Positions 33,670 to 43,572 of a stretch of 64,000 nt of DNA are shown piece by piece. The translations under genes and the position numbers were made by a program. The DNA is from Acinetobacter parvus DSM 16617 = CIP 108168 (GTDB lineage Bacteria > Pseudomonadota > Gammaproteobacteria > Pseudomonadales > Moraxellaceae): NCBI RefSeq assembly GCF_000368025.1, contig NZ_KB849210.1:164340-228339 (forward strand), written 5' to 3'. The notes beneath the pieces were generated by a model. That model was not told the DNA's origin and searched no databases. It saw nothing but the letters and a program-made list of their open reading frames with translations. The number at the start of each line of letters is the position of its first letter. Position 1 is the stretch's first letter.

Positions 33670-36600
33670 TTAGAACTGGTCTGAGTTCAACGCTTGACTA
33701 AATGCCTGGTCAACTTCACTGAAATCGTTATGAAGTTCAAACTCCGCAGCTTCAGCCTCTTGACGACGACGCTCTAAGTGGTACGCAAGACCCGTACCCG
33801 CTGGGATCAAGCGACCCACAACAACGTTTTCTTTTAAGCCACGTAAATCATCTTCTTTACCTGTTACAGCAGCTTCAGTTAACACGCGTGTTGTTTCCTG
33901 GAACGATGCAGCAGAAATGAATGAGTCAGTAGAAAGCGATGCTTTGGTGATACCCATCAATTGACGTTCAAACTTCGCAGGGAACTTGTTCTGAGCCAAG
34001 ACAGCTTGGTTCTCTTGAACAACGCGGATGTAATCCACTTGCTCGCCCTTAATGAAACTTGTATCACCGCCATCAGTGATATCAACTTTACGCAACATTT
34101 GACGTACAACAACTTCAATGTGCTTATCGTTGATTTTTACACCTTGCAGACGGTAAACGTCCTGAACTTCGTTCACGATATAGTTGGTTAATGCCACTTC
34201 ACCTTTCAAACGTAAGATGTCATGTGGGTTTTGTGGGCCATCAGACACCGTTTCACCACGGTTGACATGCTCGCCTTCAAACACGTTCATGGTACGCCAT
34301 TTCGGAATCAGCTCTTCATAAATTTCCGAGCCATCATCTGGTGTAATCACTAAACGGTTCTTACCTTTGGTCTCTTTACCAAAGCTCACGATACCAGACA
34401 CTTCTGCCAGAATCGCATGCTCTTTCGGTTTACGTGCTTCGAACAAGTCAGCTACGCGTGGCAGACCACCTGTAATATCACGGGTACGAGAAGATTCCTG
34501 TGGTACACGACCAATAACGTCACCCACACCAATCGTTTCTCCATCACGGACAGTTACAATTGTATTTTGTGGCAGGAAGTAGAACTGTTCGCCGCCATCG
34601 GTTGTATCCAACACGATTGCAGGACGTAAATCTTTACCAGAAGCAGGACGTGCTGTTACAGGCAAGATTTCAACAGTGGTCATACCTGTTGCATCGTCCG
34701 TCTTAGAGGTTGCAGTTACACCATCAGCGATCTGGCTAAAACGTGCTTTACCAGCAACTTCTGTTACCAATGGATGTGTATGCGGATCCCAAGTCGCTAC
34801 GATACCGCCAGCTTCTACAGCTTCACCATCTTTCAACAAGATGCTTGCACCATAAGGAAGTTTGTAACGCTCACGCTCACGTCCCAAGTCATCCGCAATA
34901 CCAATTTCACCTGAACGAGAAACCGATACCAAGTGACCTTTGGCATGTTGTACAGTTTTCACGTTGTGGAAACGTACAGTACCTTTGTTACGCACTTGAA
35001 CACTGTTCGCAGCAGAAGTTCGGCTCGCAGCACCACCCACGTGGAACGTACGCATGGTTAACTGTGTACCTGGCTCACCAATTGACTGTGCAGCCATTAC
35101 ACCAACAGATTCACCTGGGTTCACCAAATGACCACGTGCAAGATCACGACCATAACAACGCGCACATACGCCGAATGTAGATTCACACGCAATAACTGAA
35201 CGAACTTTAACTTCATCGACACCCGCTTCTTCAAGCTGAGCTGCGATTTTCTCGTCAATTAACGTACCACGAGGTAATACAACTTCATCATCAGATGCAC
35301 GACGTACATCTTCAGCAGTTACACGACCCAATACGCGGTCACGTAATGGCTCGATGACATCACCACCCTGAATGAATGGTGTCATTACTAGGCCGCCAGC
35401 TGTACCACAGTCAGATTCAGTAATCACCAAATCTTGTGCTACGTCTACGAGACGACGGGTCAGGTAACCCGAGTTCGCAGTTTTCAATGCAGTATCGGCC
35501 AAACCTTTACGTGCACCGTGTGTTGAAATAAAGTACTGGAGTACTGTTAAACCTTCACGGAAGTTCGCTTTAATCGGAGTCTCAATGATCGAGCCATCTG
35601 GCTTCGCCATCAAACCACGCATACCAGCAAGCTGACGGATCTGCGCCGCACTACCACGGGCACCCGAGTCAGACATCATATAAATCGAGTTGAATGATTT
35701 CTGTTTCTCATCTTCACCTTGTTTGTTTTTCACAAGGGTATAAGACAAGTTATCCATCATCGCTTTCGCAACTTGGTCGTTGGTACGTGCCCAAATATCG
35801 ACTACTTTGTTATAACGCTCACCCGCAGTTACGAAACCTTGCTCAAACTGTTGTTCAATTTCGCGAACTTCAGTTTCAGATTTAGCAATAATCGCTTCTT
35901 TGTTTGGTGGAATCAACATGTCTTCCATACCGACGGACACACCTGAACGCGTCGCTTGACGGAAGCCCAGATACATCAACTGGTCAGCGAAGATAACAGT
36001 GTCTTTCAAGCCAAGCTTACGGTAGCAAGAGTTGATTAACTTCGAGATGTTTTTCTTGGTCATCTCAAGGTTGATCATGTCAAAACTCAAACCTTGTGGA
36101 ACCACTTCCCACAATAAGCAACGACCCGGTGTGGTATCAACAATAATGGTTTGCTGTTCACGCTGACCATTTTCATCAATCACGGTTTGATGTACACGTA
36201 CTTTCACACGCGCATGAATATTCACTTTACCTGTCGCCAAGGCACGGTTCACTTCATGTGTATCCGCAAACACCATGCCCTCACCCTTGGCATTTACCGC
36301 ATCACGGGTGATGTAGTAAAGACCCAAGACCACGTCCTGAGAAGGTACAATGATCGGCTCACCATTTGCAGGTGACAGGATGTTGTTGGTTGACATCATC
36401 AATGCACGTGCTTCTAACTGTGCTTCCAATGTCAATGGAACGTGTACCGCCATTTGGTCACCATCGAAGTCGGCGTTAAACGCTGCACAAACGAGTGGGT
36501 GAAGACGGATTGCCTTACCTTCAATCAGAATAGGTTCAAATGCTTGAAGACCTAGACGGTGAAGTGTTGGCGCACGGTTCAACATCACTGGATGTTGACG

Positions 36601-37863
36601 AATTACAGAGGCAAGAACGTCCCAAACTTCCGGCGTTTCACGCTCAACCATTTTCTTCGCAGCTTTAATGGTTGTTGCTTGACCAGAAGCTTGTAGTTTC
36701 GCGAAAATAAATGGCTTGAACAGTTCAAGTGCCATCTTCTTCGGAAGACCACATTGGTGCAGACGTAAAGTAGGACCTACGGTAATGACCGAACGGCCTG
36801 AATAGTCAACACGTTTACCAAGTAAGTTTTGACGGAAACGACCTTGTTTACCTTTGATCATATCAGCCAAAGATTTCAATGGACGTTTGTTCGAACCTGT
36901 AATCGCACGACCACGACGACCGTTATCAAGCAACGCATCAACAGACTCTTGTAACATACGTTTTTCATTACGTACGATAATATCTGGTGCTGCAAGGTCA
37001 AGAAGACGCTTCAAACGGTTATTACGGTTGATCACACGACGGTAAAGGTCGTTCAAGTCTGAAGTCGCAAAACGACCACCTTCAAGTGGTACAAGCGGAC
37101 GTAAGTCTGGTGGAAGTACTGGAAGTACGTTCATCACCATCCATTCAGGCTTGTTGTTTGAATCTTTGAATGCTTCCATCAATTTCAAACGCTTAGACGA
37201 TTTTTTCAGCTTAGTTTCTGAGGTCGTTTGTGGAATTTCTTCACGTAAACGCGCGATTTCAGCATCTAAATCGATATCTTTAAGCAAATCTTGAATTGCT
37301 TCTGCACCCATTTTCGCAGTGAATTCATCACCGTGTTCTTCAAGTGCGTTGTAGTATTCTTCGTCACTTAAAAGTTGATACTTTTCAAACGGTGTCATAC
37401 CAGGATCAGTAACAACATAAGATTCGAAATACAATACGCGCTCGATATCGCGTAATGTCATATCAAGAAGTAAACCGATACGGCTCGGTAATGATTTCAA
37501 GAACCAGATGTGTGCAACTGGAGAAGCAAGGTCAATATGACCCATACGCTCACGACGAACTTTAGCAGTCGTTACTTCAACGCCACATTTTTCACAAATG
37601 ACGCCTTTATATTTCATACGCTTGTATTTACCACACAAGCATTCATAATCTTTGACTGGACCAAAAATTTTGGCACAGAACAAACCATCACGTTCAGGTT
37701 TAAAAGTACGGTAGTTAATGGTTTCAGGCTTTTTAACTTCACCGTGAGACCATGACTTAATCATCTCTGGTGACGCAAGACCAATACGGATACGGTCAAA
37801 TTCAACAGGTGCATGACCTTCTGAATCCGTTTTCTTACGCATGATATCGAGCAAGTCTTTCAA
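33670..37863 (-). CDS. rpoC: DNA-directed RNA polymerase subunit beta'
   Basis: 1397 residues. N-terminal zinc-binding cysteines (CLCG..KGVICEKCGVEV, about 70-88), the catalytic magnesium loop NADFDGDQMAVHVPL (about 460), the second zinc site (CESTFGVCARCYGRDL, about 890) and the trigger-loop/bridge region. Forms the active-site half of RNA polymerase with RpoB. Last gene of the operon; separated from rpoB by 143 bases that contain a palindromic repeat. Confidence 0.99.
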   Translation of the reverse strand: MKDLLDIMRKKTDSEGHAPVEFDRIRIGLASPEMIKSWSHGEVKKPETINYRTFKPERDGLFCAKIFGPVKDYECLCGKYKRMKYKGVICEKCGVEVTTAKVRRERMGHIDLASPVAHIWFLKSLPSRIGLLLDMTLRDIERVLYFESYVVTDPGMTPFEKYQLLSDEEYYNALEEHGDEFTAKMGAEAIQDLLKDIDLDAEIARLREEIPQTTSETKLKKSSKRLKLMEAFKDSNNKPEWMVMNVLPVLPPDLRPLVPLEGGRFATSDLNDLYRRVINRNNRLKRLLDLAAPDIIVRNEKRMLQESVDALLDNGRRGRAITGSNKRPLKSLADMIKGKQGRFRQNLLGKRVDYSGRSVITVGPTLRLHQCGLPKKMALELFKPFIFAKLQASGQATTIKAAKKMVERETPEVWDVLASVIRQHPVMLNRAPTLHRLGLQAFEPILIEGKAIRLHPLVCAAFNADFDGDQMAVHVPLTLEAQLEARALMMSTNNILSPANGEPIIVPSQDVVLGLYYITRDAVNAKGEGMVFADTHEVNRALATGKVNIHARVKVRVHQTVIDENGQREQQTIIVDTTPGRCLLWEVVPQGLSFDMINLEMTKKNISKLINSCYRKLGLKDTVIFADQLMYLGFRQATRSGVSVGMEDMLIPPNKEAIIAKSETEVREIEQQFEQGFVTAGERYNKVVDIWARTNDQVAKAMMDNLSYTLVKNKQGEDEKQKSFNSIYMMSDSGARGSAAQIRQLAGMRGLMAKPDGSIIETPIKANFREGLTVLQYFISTHGARKGLADTALKTANSGYLTRRLVDVAQDLVITESDCGTAGGLVMTPFIQGGDVIEPLRDRVLGRVTAEDVRRASDDEVVLPRGTLIDEKIAAQLEEAGVDEVKVRSVIACESTFGVCARCYGRDLARGHLVNPGESVGVMAAQSIGEPGTQLTMRTFHVGGAASRTSAANSVQVRNKGTVRFHNVKTVQHAKGHLVSVSRSGEIGIADDLGRERERYKLPYGASILLKDGEAVEAGGIVATWDPHTHPLVTEVAGKARFSQIADGVTATSKTDDATGMTTVEILPVTARPASGKDLRPAIVLDTTDGGEQFYFLPQNTIVTVRDGETIGVGDVIGRVPQESSRTRDITGGLPRVADLFEARKPKEHAILAEVSGIVSFGKETKGKNRLVITPDDGSEIYEELIPKWRTMNVFEGEHVNRGETVSDGPQNPHDILRLKGEVALTNYIVNEVQDVYRLQGVKINDKHIEVVVRQMLRKVDITDGGDTSFIKGEQVDYIRVVQENQAVLAQNKFPAKFERQLMGITKASLSTDSFISAASFQETTRVLTEAAVTGKEDDLRGLKENVVVGRLIPAGTGLAYHLERRRQEAEAAEFELHNDFSEVDQAFSQALNSDQF

Positions 37864-37943
37864 TTTTTTTCTCCGTGTGTCGGGGAGCTACGCTCTTCCG
37901 ACTGGGTCACAAATATTGTTTTTACTGAAATTATGGAATCTCC

Positions 37944-38006
37944 GCCTAGCCCCTCTTTTCAAAGAGGGGAACTTCCCCCCTTTTTTAAAGGGGGAACGAG
38001 GGGGAT
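37944..38006. repeat. Dispersed palindrome, copy 2, in the rpoB-rpoC spacer
   Basis: Two nested inverted repeats: CCCCTCTTTTC/AAAGAGGGG, then CCCCCC-T7-AAAGGGGG, followed by GAGGGGGATTT running into the rpoB stop codon. Related to copies at 7086 and 53176. It will form strong hairpins in the rpoBC message, but the T run is in the loop, not after the stem, so it is not an ordinary terminator. Confidence 0.75.
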
Positions 38007-41000
38007 TTAGTCACCATTTTTCAGTTCAATGTTGATACCTAAAGAACGGATCTCTTTGGTCAATACGTTGAACGATTCAGGCATACCCGGATCCATGTAA
38101 TGGTTCCCATCTACAATGTTCTTATAGATGCGTGTACGACCTTCGACGTCATCCGACTTCACTGTAAGCATTTCTTGGAGCGTATATGCAGCACCGTATG
38201 CTTCAAGTGCCCAGACTTCCATCTCACCGAAACGCTGACCACCGAATTGTGCTTTACCACCAAGCGGTTGTTGAGTTACAAGTGAGTAAGAACCTGTTGA
38301 ACGCGCATGCATCTTGTCATCAACCAAGTGGTTCAGTTTCAGCATGTACATGTAACCTACAGTTACAGGACGGTCAAACTGTTCACCTGTACGACCATCA
38401 AACAATACTGTTTGACCTGTACGAGAAATGTCTGCCAATTCAAGTAAGTCTTTGATCTGGCTTTCTTCAGCACCATCAAATACAGGAGTCGCTAATGGAA
38501 CACCAGCACGTAAGTTACCTGAAAGCGCCAAGATTTCTGCGTCAGTCAAGCTATCAAGCTCTTCCTGCTCACCACCAACCTTGTTATAAATCTTGTCTAA
38601 GAATTCACGCAGTTCAATCACTGTACGTTGTTCTTTCAACATTTTTTCGATCTTATCGCCAAGACCTTTCGCCGCCATACCCAAGTGAGTCTCAAGAATC
38701 TGACCCACGTTCATACGTGACGGTACACCAAGTGGGTTCAATACGATGTCGACTGGCACACCATTCGCATCATGTGGCATGTCTTCAACTGGCAAGATGT
38801 TTGATACAACACCTTTGTTACCGTGACGACCCGCCATCTTATCACCAGGCTGGATACGACGTTTAACTGCCAGGTAAACCTTAACAACTTTCAATACGCC
38901 AGTTGTTAATTCATCACCTGTAGAAAGTTTACGCTTCTTCTCAGCAAACTTCTCGTCAATCTCGTAACTCTTCTCTTTCAAGAACACTTGAATTTGAGTT
39001 AAACGCTCAGCAATTGCTTCATCATTTGGCTGGATTTCAAGTAAATCAACCAACTCTAAACCAGACAATACCTCTGCAGAAAGTTTATCACCGCGTTTGG
39101 TTGAACCACCACCATTAGATTCTTGACCTTTCAACAAACGAACAATACGTTCACGTGCTGCTTCTTCGAAGATTTTGTATTCTTCTTTCAAGTCTTTACG
39201 GTATGCATCAAGCTGAGCTTTCTCAATTGCCTGCGCACGTTCATCTTTTTCCAAACCATCACGTGTGAAGACTTGAACGTCAATCACTGTACCTTTAGTA
39301 CCCGATGGAACACGTAAAGACGAGTCTTTTACGTCAGCCGCTTTTTCACCAAAGATTGCACGAAGTAATTTTTCTTCAGGTGTTAACTGAGTTTCACCTT
39401 TAGGCGTGACTTTACCAACAAGGATGTCACCCGCAGTCACTTCCGCACCGATATACACAATACCTGACTCATCCAACTTAGATAAAGCTGCTTCGCCAAC
39501 GTTTGGAATATCAGCGGTAATTTCTTCCGAGCCCAACTTAGTATCACGTGCGACACATGACAATTCCTGAATGTGAATCGACGTTAAACGATCTTCTTGA
39601 AGCACACGCTCAGAAAGTAAGATCGAGTCTTCATAGTTATAACCGTTCCATGTCATGAACGCGACGCGCATGTTTTGACCCAGCGCAAGTTCACCCATGT
39701 CAGTCGATGGACCGTCAGCCAAAATATCACCACGAGCAACTTTGTCGCCCAGGTTCACGATGACATTCTGGTTAATACAGGTATTTTGGTTTGATCGTGT
39801 ATATTTGATCAGGTTATAGATATCTACACCTGCTTCACCCGCAATCATTTCATCTTCGTTGACACGAATCACGATACGAGATGCATCAACATATTCAATC
39901 GCACCACCGCGGTTGGCGATTACACACACACCTGAGTCACGTGCTACGTTTGCTTCCATACCTGTACCAACAAGCGGCTTGTCAGCACGCAATGTAGGAA
40001 CAGCCTGACGTTGCATGTTCGAACCCATCAAGGCACGGTTCGCATCATCGTGTTCAAGGAATGGAATCAATGATGCTGCAACAGAAACAACCTGCTGTGC
40101 AGAAACATCCATATGTGTGACGCGCTCAGGCGACATACGCACAAATTCACCTTGATGACGGACAGAAACCATTTCTTCAGTCAAGTTGCCATCTTTATCC
40201 ACTGCTGAGTCGGCTTGTGCAATGACAGTGCCTACTTCTTCAATTGCAGATAAGTATTCAACTTCATCAGTCACACGACCATCAACAACTTTACGGTATG
40301 GTGTTTCCAAGAAACCGAAGTCATTCGCTTTAGCATAGACAGAAAGCGAGTTGATCAAACCAATGTTTGGACCTTCAGGTGTTTCAATTGGACAAACACG
40401 ACCATAGTGAGTTTGATGTACGTCACGTACTTCAAAGCCTGCACGTTCACGCGTCAAACCACCAGGACCAAGCGCAGATACACGACGTTTGTGCGTAATC
40501 TCAGACAATGGGTTATTTTGGTCCATGAACTGAGACAATTGGCTTGAACCAAAGAATTCTTTGATTGCCGCAGCAACTGGTTTGGCGTTAATTAAATCTT
40601 GCGGAGACAAGTTATCAGTTTCTGCTTGGCTTAAACGCTCTTTCACAGCACGTTCAACACGGACTAGACCAACACGGAATTGGTTTTCTGTCATTTCACC
40701 CACAGAACGTACACGACGGTTACCTAAGTGATCGATATCGTCGACTTCACCTTTACCGTTACGGATTTCTACTAATGTACGTAATACATCAATAATATCG
40801 TCGTGTGACAGAATACCTTCAACTTCACGTGACTTCTGGTCAGTACCGACTTCGTATGGACGCCCCAAACGACGGTTGAACTTCATACGACCCACTGGAG
40901 AAAGGTCATAACGCTCAGAAGAGAAGAACAAATTATTGAATAGGTTTTCAGCAGCTTCTTTCGTCGGCGGCTCGCCTGGACGCATGACTTTATAGATTTC

Positions 41001-42095
41001 AACAAGTGCTTCTTCACGACCTGTTGTTGTATCTGCACGTAATGTATCCGCAACAAACGAACCACGATCAATATCATTCGTGAATAGGATGTTAAACTGC
41101 TTCACACCATTTTCAGCGATCTTCACCATGATGTCATGGCTAAGAACGGTATTCGCAGGAATCACATCACCACTTTTCAGTGTGATATCTTCAGCTGTAA
41201 TACGCTCATATAAATATTCATCAGGTACAGAAAGCTTGGCTAAGTTCGCAGCTTCCATTTGACGTACGTGACGTGCGTTAATACGTTTACCTTGTTCAAC
41301 GATCGCTTTACCATCATTGTCTAAGATATCAAATTGTGCCATTTCACCACGTAAGCGATCTGGAACAAGATCAATTTGATAGCTACCCATATCAAGATAT
41401 ACAGGTACTTTTTCATAGAACAAATTCAAGATTTGTTCATTGCTGTAATTCAAGGCACGTAGAATCACCGTTGCCAGTAACTTACGACGACGGTCAATAC
41501 GTACGAATACTAAATCTTTAGCATCAAATTCAAAATCTAACCATGAACCACGGTAAGGAATAATACGTGCTGAATACAACACTTTACCACTTGAGTGGGT
41601 TTTACCCTTGTCATGGTCAAAGAATACACCTGGTGAACGGTGTAATTGAGATACGATGACACGCTCAGTACCGTTGATAACGAAAGTACCGTTATCGGTC
41701 ATGAGTGGCATTTCACCCATGTAAACTTCTTGTTCACGCACGTCTTTAATTGATTTCGTTTCACGATCTTTAATGATCAAACGAATTTTTACGCGCATTG
41801 GTGCTGCATAAGTTGAACCACGTAAAATACATTCACGTACGTCAAACTCAGGCTTACCAAGACTATACTCAACAAATTCTAAAGCAGCATTGCCAGAATA
41901 ACTTTCAATAGGAAAAACTGAACGAAATGCGGCTTGGAGACCGATATCTTCGCGATTTTTTGGAGTTTTACCGCCTTGTAAGAATGTACGGTACGAATCG
42001 ACCTGAATCGACAGTAAGTACGGTGCTTCCATTACGTGGGGCAATTTACCAAAATTCTTACGGATCCGTTTCTTTTCGGTATATGAGTATGCCAT
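38007..42095 (-). CDS. rpoB: DNA-directed RNA polymerase subunit beta
   Basis: 1362 residues, the length I associate with Acinetobacter. The rifampicin-resistance region reads SSQLSQFMDQNNPLSEITHK, RRVSALGPGGL, with the Asp, His and Ser positions equivalent to E. coli 516, 526 and 531 unchanged, so it looks rifampicin-sensitive at those sites. C-terminal GGKAQFGGQRFGEMEVWALEA is the beta' contact region. The stop TAA joins directly to the palindromic repeat. Confidence 0.99.
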   Translation of the reverse strand: MAYSYTEKKRIRKNFGKLPHVMEAPYLLSIQVDSYRTFLQGGKTPKNREDIGLQAAFRSVFPIESYSGNAALEFVEYSLGKPEFDVRECILRGSTYAAPMRVKIRLIIKDRETKSIKDVREQEVYMGEMPLMTDNGTFVINGTERVIVSQLHRSPGVFFDHDKGKTHSSGKVLYSARIIPYRGSWLDFEFDAKDLVFVRIDRRRKLLATVILRALNYSNEQILNLFYEKVPVYLDMGSYQIDLVPDRLRGEMAQFDILDNDGKAIVEQGKRINARHVRQMEAANLAKLSVPDEYLYERITAEDITLKSGDVIPANTVLSHDIMVKIAENGVKQFNILFTNDIDRGSFVADTLRADTTTGREEALVEIYKVMRPGEPPTKEAAENLFNNLFFSSERYDLSPVGRMKFNRRLGRPYEVGTDQKSREVEGILSHDDIIDVLRTLVEIRNGKGEVDDIDHLGNRRVRSVGEMTENQFRVGLVRVERAVKERLSQAETDNLSPQDLINAKPVAAAIKEFFGSSQLSQFMDQNNPLSEITHKRRVSALGPGGLTRERAGFEVRDVHQTHYGRVCPIETPEGPNIGLINSLSVYAKANDFGFLETPYRKVVDGRVTDEVEYLSAIEEVGTVIAQADSAVDKDGNLTEEMVSVRHQGEFVRMSPERVTHMDVSAQQVVSVAASLIPFLEHDDANRALMGSNMQRQAVPTLRADKPLVGTGMEANVARDSGVCVIANRGGAIEYVDASRIVIRVNEDEMIAGEAGVDIYNLIKYTRSNQNTCINQNVIVNLGDKVARGDILADGPSTDMGELALGQNMRVAFMTWNGYNYEDSILLSERVLQEDRLTSIHIQELSCVARDTKLGSEEITADIPNVGEAALSKLDESGIVYIGAEVTAGDILVGKVTPKGETQLTPEEKLLRAIFGEKAADVKDSSLRVPSGTKGTVIDVQVFTRDGLEKDERAQAIEKAQLDAYRKDLKEEYKIFEEAARERIVRLLKGQESNGGGSTKRGDKLSAEVLSGLELVDLLEIQPNDEAIAERLTQIQVFLKEKSYEIDEKFAEKKRKLSTGDELTTGVLKVVKVYLAVKRRIQPGDKMAGRHGNKGVVSNILPVEDMPHDANGVPVDIVLNPLGVPSRMNVGQILETHLGMAAKGLGDKIEKMLKEQRTVIELREFLDKIYNKVGGEQEELDSLTDAEILALSGNLRAGVPLATPVFDGAEESQIKDLLELADISRTGQTVLFDGRTGEQFDRPVTVGYMYMLKLNHLVDDKMHARSTGSYSLVTQQPLGGKAQFGGQRFGEMEVWALEAYGAAYTLQEMLTVKSDDVEGRTRIYKNIVDGNHYMDPGMPESFNVLTKEIRSLGINIELKNGD

Positions 42096-42206
42096 CTGGA
42101 GTCCTCGGAAAGTAAACTAAACCCGCCTGCAGAACGGGTCTAGAAAGAATTACGCAGGCCGATATGGCCACCACTGTTTACAAATGCTGCAATTTTAGTG
42201 GTATTA

Positions 42207-42254
42207 AAACGCTTAACAATATTTTTATAAGCAAAAAAATATTGGTAAGCGTTT
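42207..42254 (-). promoter_or_regulatory. Long hairpin before rpoB, likely RNase III processing site
   Basis: AAACGCTTA (42207-42215) pairs with TAAGCGTTT (42246-42254), and inside it AATATTTTT (42218-42226) pairs with AAAAATATT (42235-42243), with one mismatch between: about 19 pairs in all. In E. coli the rplL-rpoB spacer has an RNase III site at the same place. Function here is inferred from structure and location. Confidence 0.65.
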
Positions 42255-42330
42255 GATTTCATAAATTTTGTTTAAATAATACGCACAATGAACGTAAAAC
42301 TATCAAAAAACGAGCCGATTATTGTAACGC

Positions 42331-42361
42331 AAAAAGGCTGATGACCCAAGAGCCATCAGCC
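42331..42361 (-). terminator. Attenuator between rplL and rpoB
   Basis: GGCTGATG (42336-42343) pairs with CATCAGCC (42354-42361), and on the minus strand the stem is followed by TTTTT. It lies 42 bases past the rplL stop. It matches the partial terminator that lowers rpoBC transcription relative to ribosomal proteins in E. coli. Confidence 0.85.
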
Positions 42362-42403
42362 ATTTTTTGGAGCCGATTTTGAAAAAATCGACTCCCTACA
42401 GCA

Positions 42404-42769
42404 TTACTTAAGTGTAACTGTAGCACCAGCTTCTTCAAGCTTCTTCTTAAGTTCTTCGCCTTCTTCTTTAGAAACGCCTTCTTTAAGAACTGCAGGAGCG
42501 CCTTCAACAAGATCTTTAGCTTCTTTAAGACCAAGGCCAGTAGCTTCACGAACTGCTTTAATTACAGCAACTTTGTTAGCACCGAAAGAAGTCAACTCAA
42601 CGTTGAATTCAGTTTGCTCTTCAACAGCAGCAGCAGCTGGACCAGCAGCTACAGCTACAGCAGCAGCAGATACATTGAAACGCTCTTCAAATGCTTTGAT
42701 TAAGTCAACAAGTTCGATAACTTTTAATTCAGCAACTGCGTCTAAGATTTGTTCGTTTGTTAAAGCCAT
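42404..42769 (-). CDS. rplL: Ribosomal protein L7/L12
   Basis: 121 residues: an N-terminal dimerisation domain (about 1-30), an Ala-rich hinge (VAVAAGPAAAAVEEQ, about 37-52) and the C-terminal factor-binding domain (KVAVIKAVREATGLGLKEAK and VEGAPAVLKEGVSKEE). Present as multiple dimers on L10 in the ribosomal stalk, recruiting elongation factors. Followed by the attenuator that separates ribosomal-protein from RNA polymerase expression. Confidence 0.98.
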   Translation of the reverse strand: MALTNEQILDAVAELKVIELVDLIKAFEERFNVSAAAVAVAAGPAAAAVEEQTEFNVELTSFGANKVAVIKAVREATGLGLKEAKDLVEGAPAVLKEGVSKEEGEELKKKLEEAGATVTLK

Positions 42770-42817
42770 GAGAATAACTCCAAATGGATATTGAATGGTG
42801 TGAAAGTAGATTTAAGC

Positions 42818-43324
42818 TTAAGCAGCTTCTGACTCGTTTTTCTCTTGGAGCGCTGTAAGTAAACGACCCAATTTCGAAATAGGAGCTTGAAGAACAGAGG
42901 CAAGCATAGTAAGCGCTTTTTCGTGGTTCGGAAGGTTTGCAATAATACTAACTTCTTCACCTTGATAAAGTTTGCCGTCAAATGCAGCAGCTTTTAATTC
43001 AAATGCTTTGTTAGTTTTAGCAAATTCTTCGAACAAGCGTGCAGCTGCACCCATATCGTCTTCAGAAGTTGAGAATGCTAAGATTGTTGGACCAACCAGA
43101 TTGTCATTCAAGATAGAGAATTGCGTATCTTGAAGAGCACGTTTAGCTAAAGTATTACGTACAACACGTGTAGCAACACCTAGTTTACGAGCTTCAACAC
43201 GAAGAGCAGTTAATTGCTCAACCGTTAAACCCTGGTAGTCAGCAACAACGGCAGCGAACGCTGTAGAAGCAACTTCAGTTACTTCAGCAACGATCTGTTT
43301 TTTGTCTTCGATAAGAAGAGCCAT
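42818..43324 (-). CDS. rplJ: Ribosomal protein L10
   Basis: 168 residues from ATG 43324, the start preceded by GGAGG. A longer in-frame start at 43417 is not credible because it runs into the leader. Stalk base protein binding 23S rRNA and the L7/L12 dimers through its C-terminal helix. Family marks: KKQIVAEVTEVAS, VVADYQGLTVEQLTALR, then VRNTLAKRAL. Translation is likely autoregulated through the structured leader upstream. Confidence 0.97.
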   Translation of the reverse strand: MALLIEDKKQIVAEVTEVASTAFAAVVADYQGLTVEQLTALRVEARKLGVATRVVRNTLAKRALQDTQFSILNDNLVGPTILAFSTSEDDMGAAARLFEEFAKTNKAFELKAAAFDGKLYQGEEVSIIANLPNHEKALTMLASVLQAPISKLGRLLTALQEKNESEAA

Positions 43325-43572
43325 TGTAAAACCTCCTAACGGTGATTTATGCACCCATACAGGCACACTCCCAATTCGTAAGCCTTTCGACTTACACGCG
43401 GAGGAGTAACAAATCACACCACCGCGTCTACTCAGACTGGTATTTTAAGAAGCAAATCCTAAAACCTGCCTCGCCTGAGGTCTTTGACGCTGATAAACCT
43501 TCATTTATCAATTCAAAGTTTGCTCGGACCCTCTTTTAACAAAAGAGACCGAGGCTTTAAAATTCTGTCTAA
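43325..43572 (-). promoter_or_regulatory. rplJ leader (L10 autoregulation region)
   Basis: 248 bases between rplA and rplJ without a gene. On the minus strand a long hairpin CTCGG..CTCTTTT/AAAAGAG..CCGAG (43522-43555) is followed by further stems near 43370-43430. In gamma-proteobacteria the L10-(L7/L12) complex binds this leader and represses translation. I infer the same role here; the exact kink-turn cannot be confirmed by eye. Confidence 0.65.

Noticed and set aside
33961..42115. Many 60-145 codon frames opposite rpoC and rpoB
   Set aside because: They follow from long GC-skewed coding sequence; none has family motifs, ribosome sites or breaks in the host gene.
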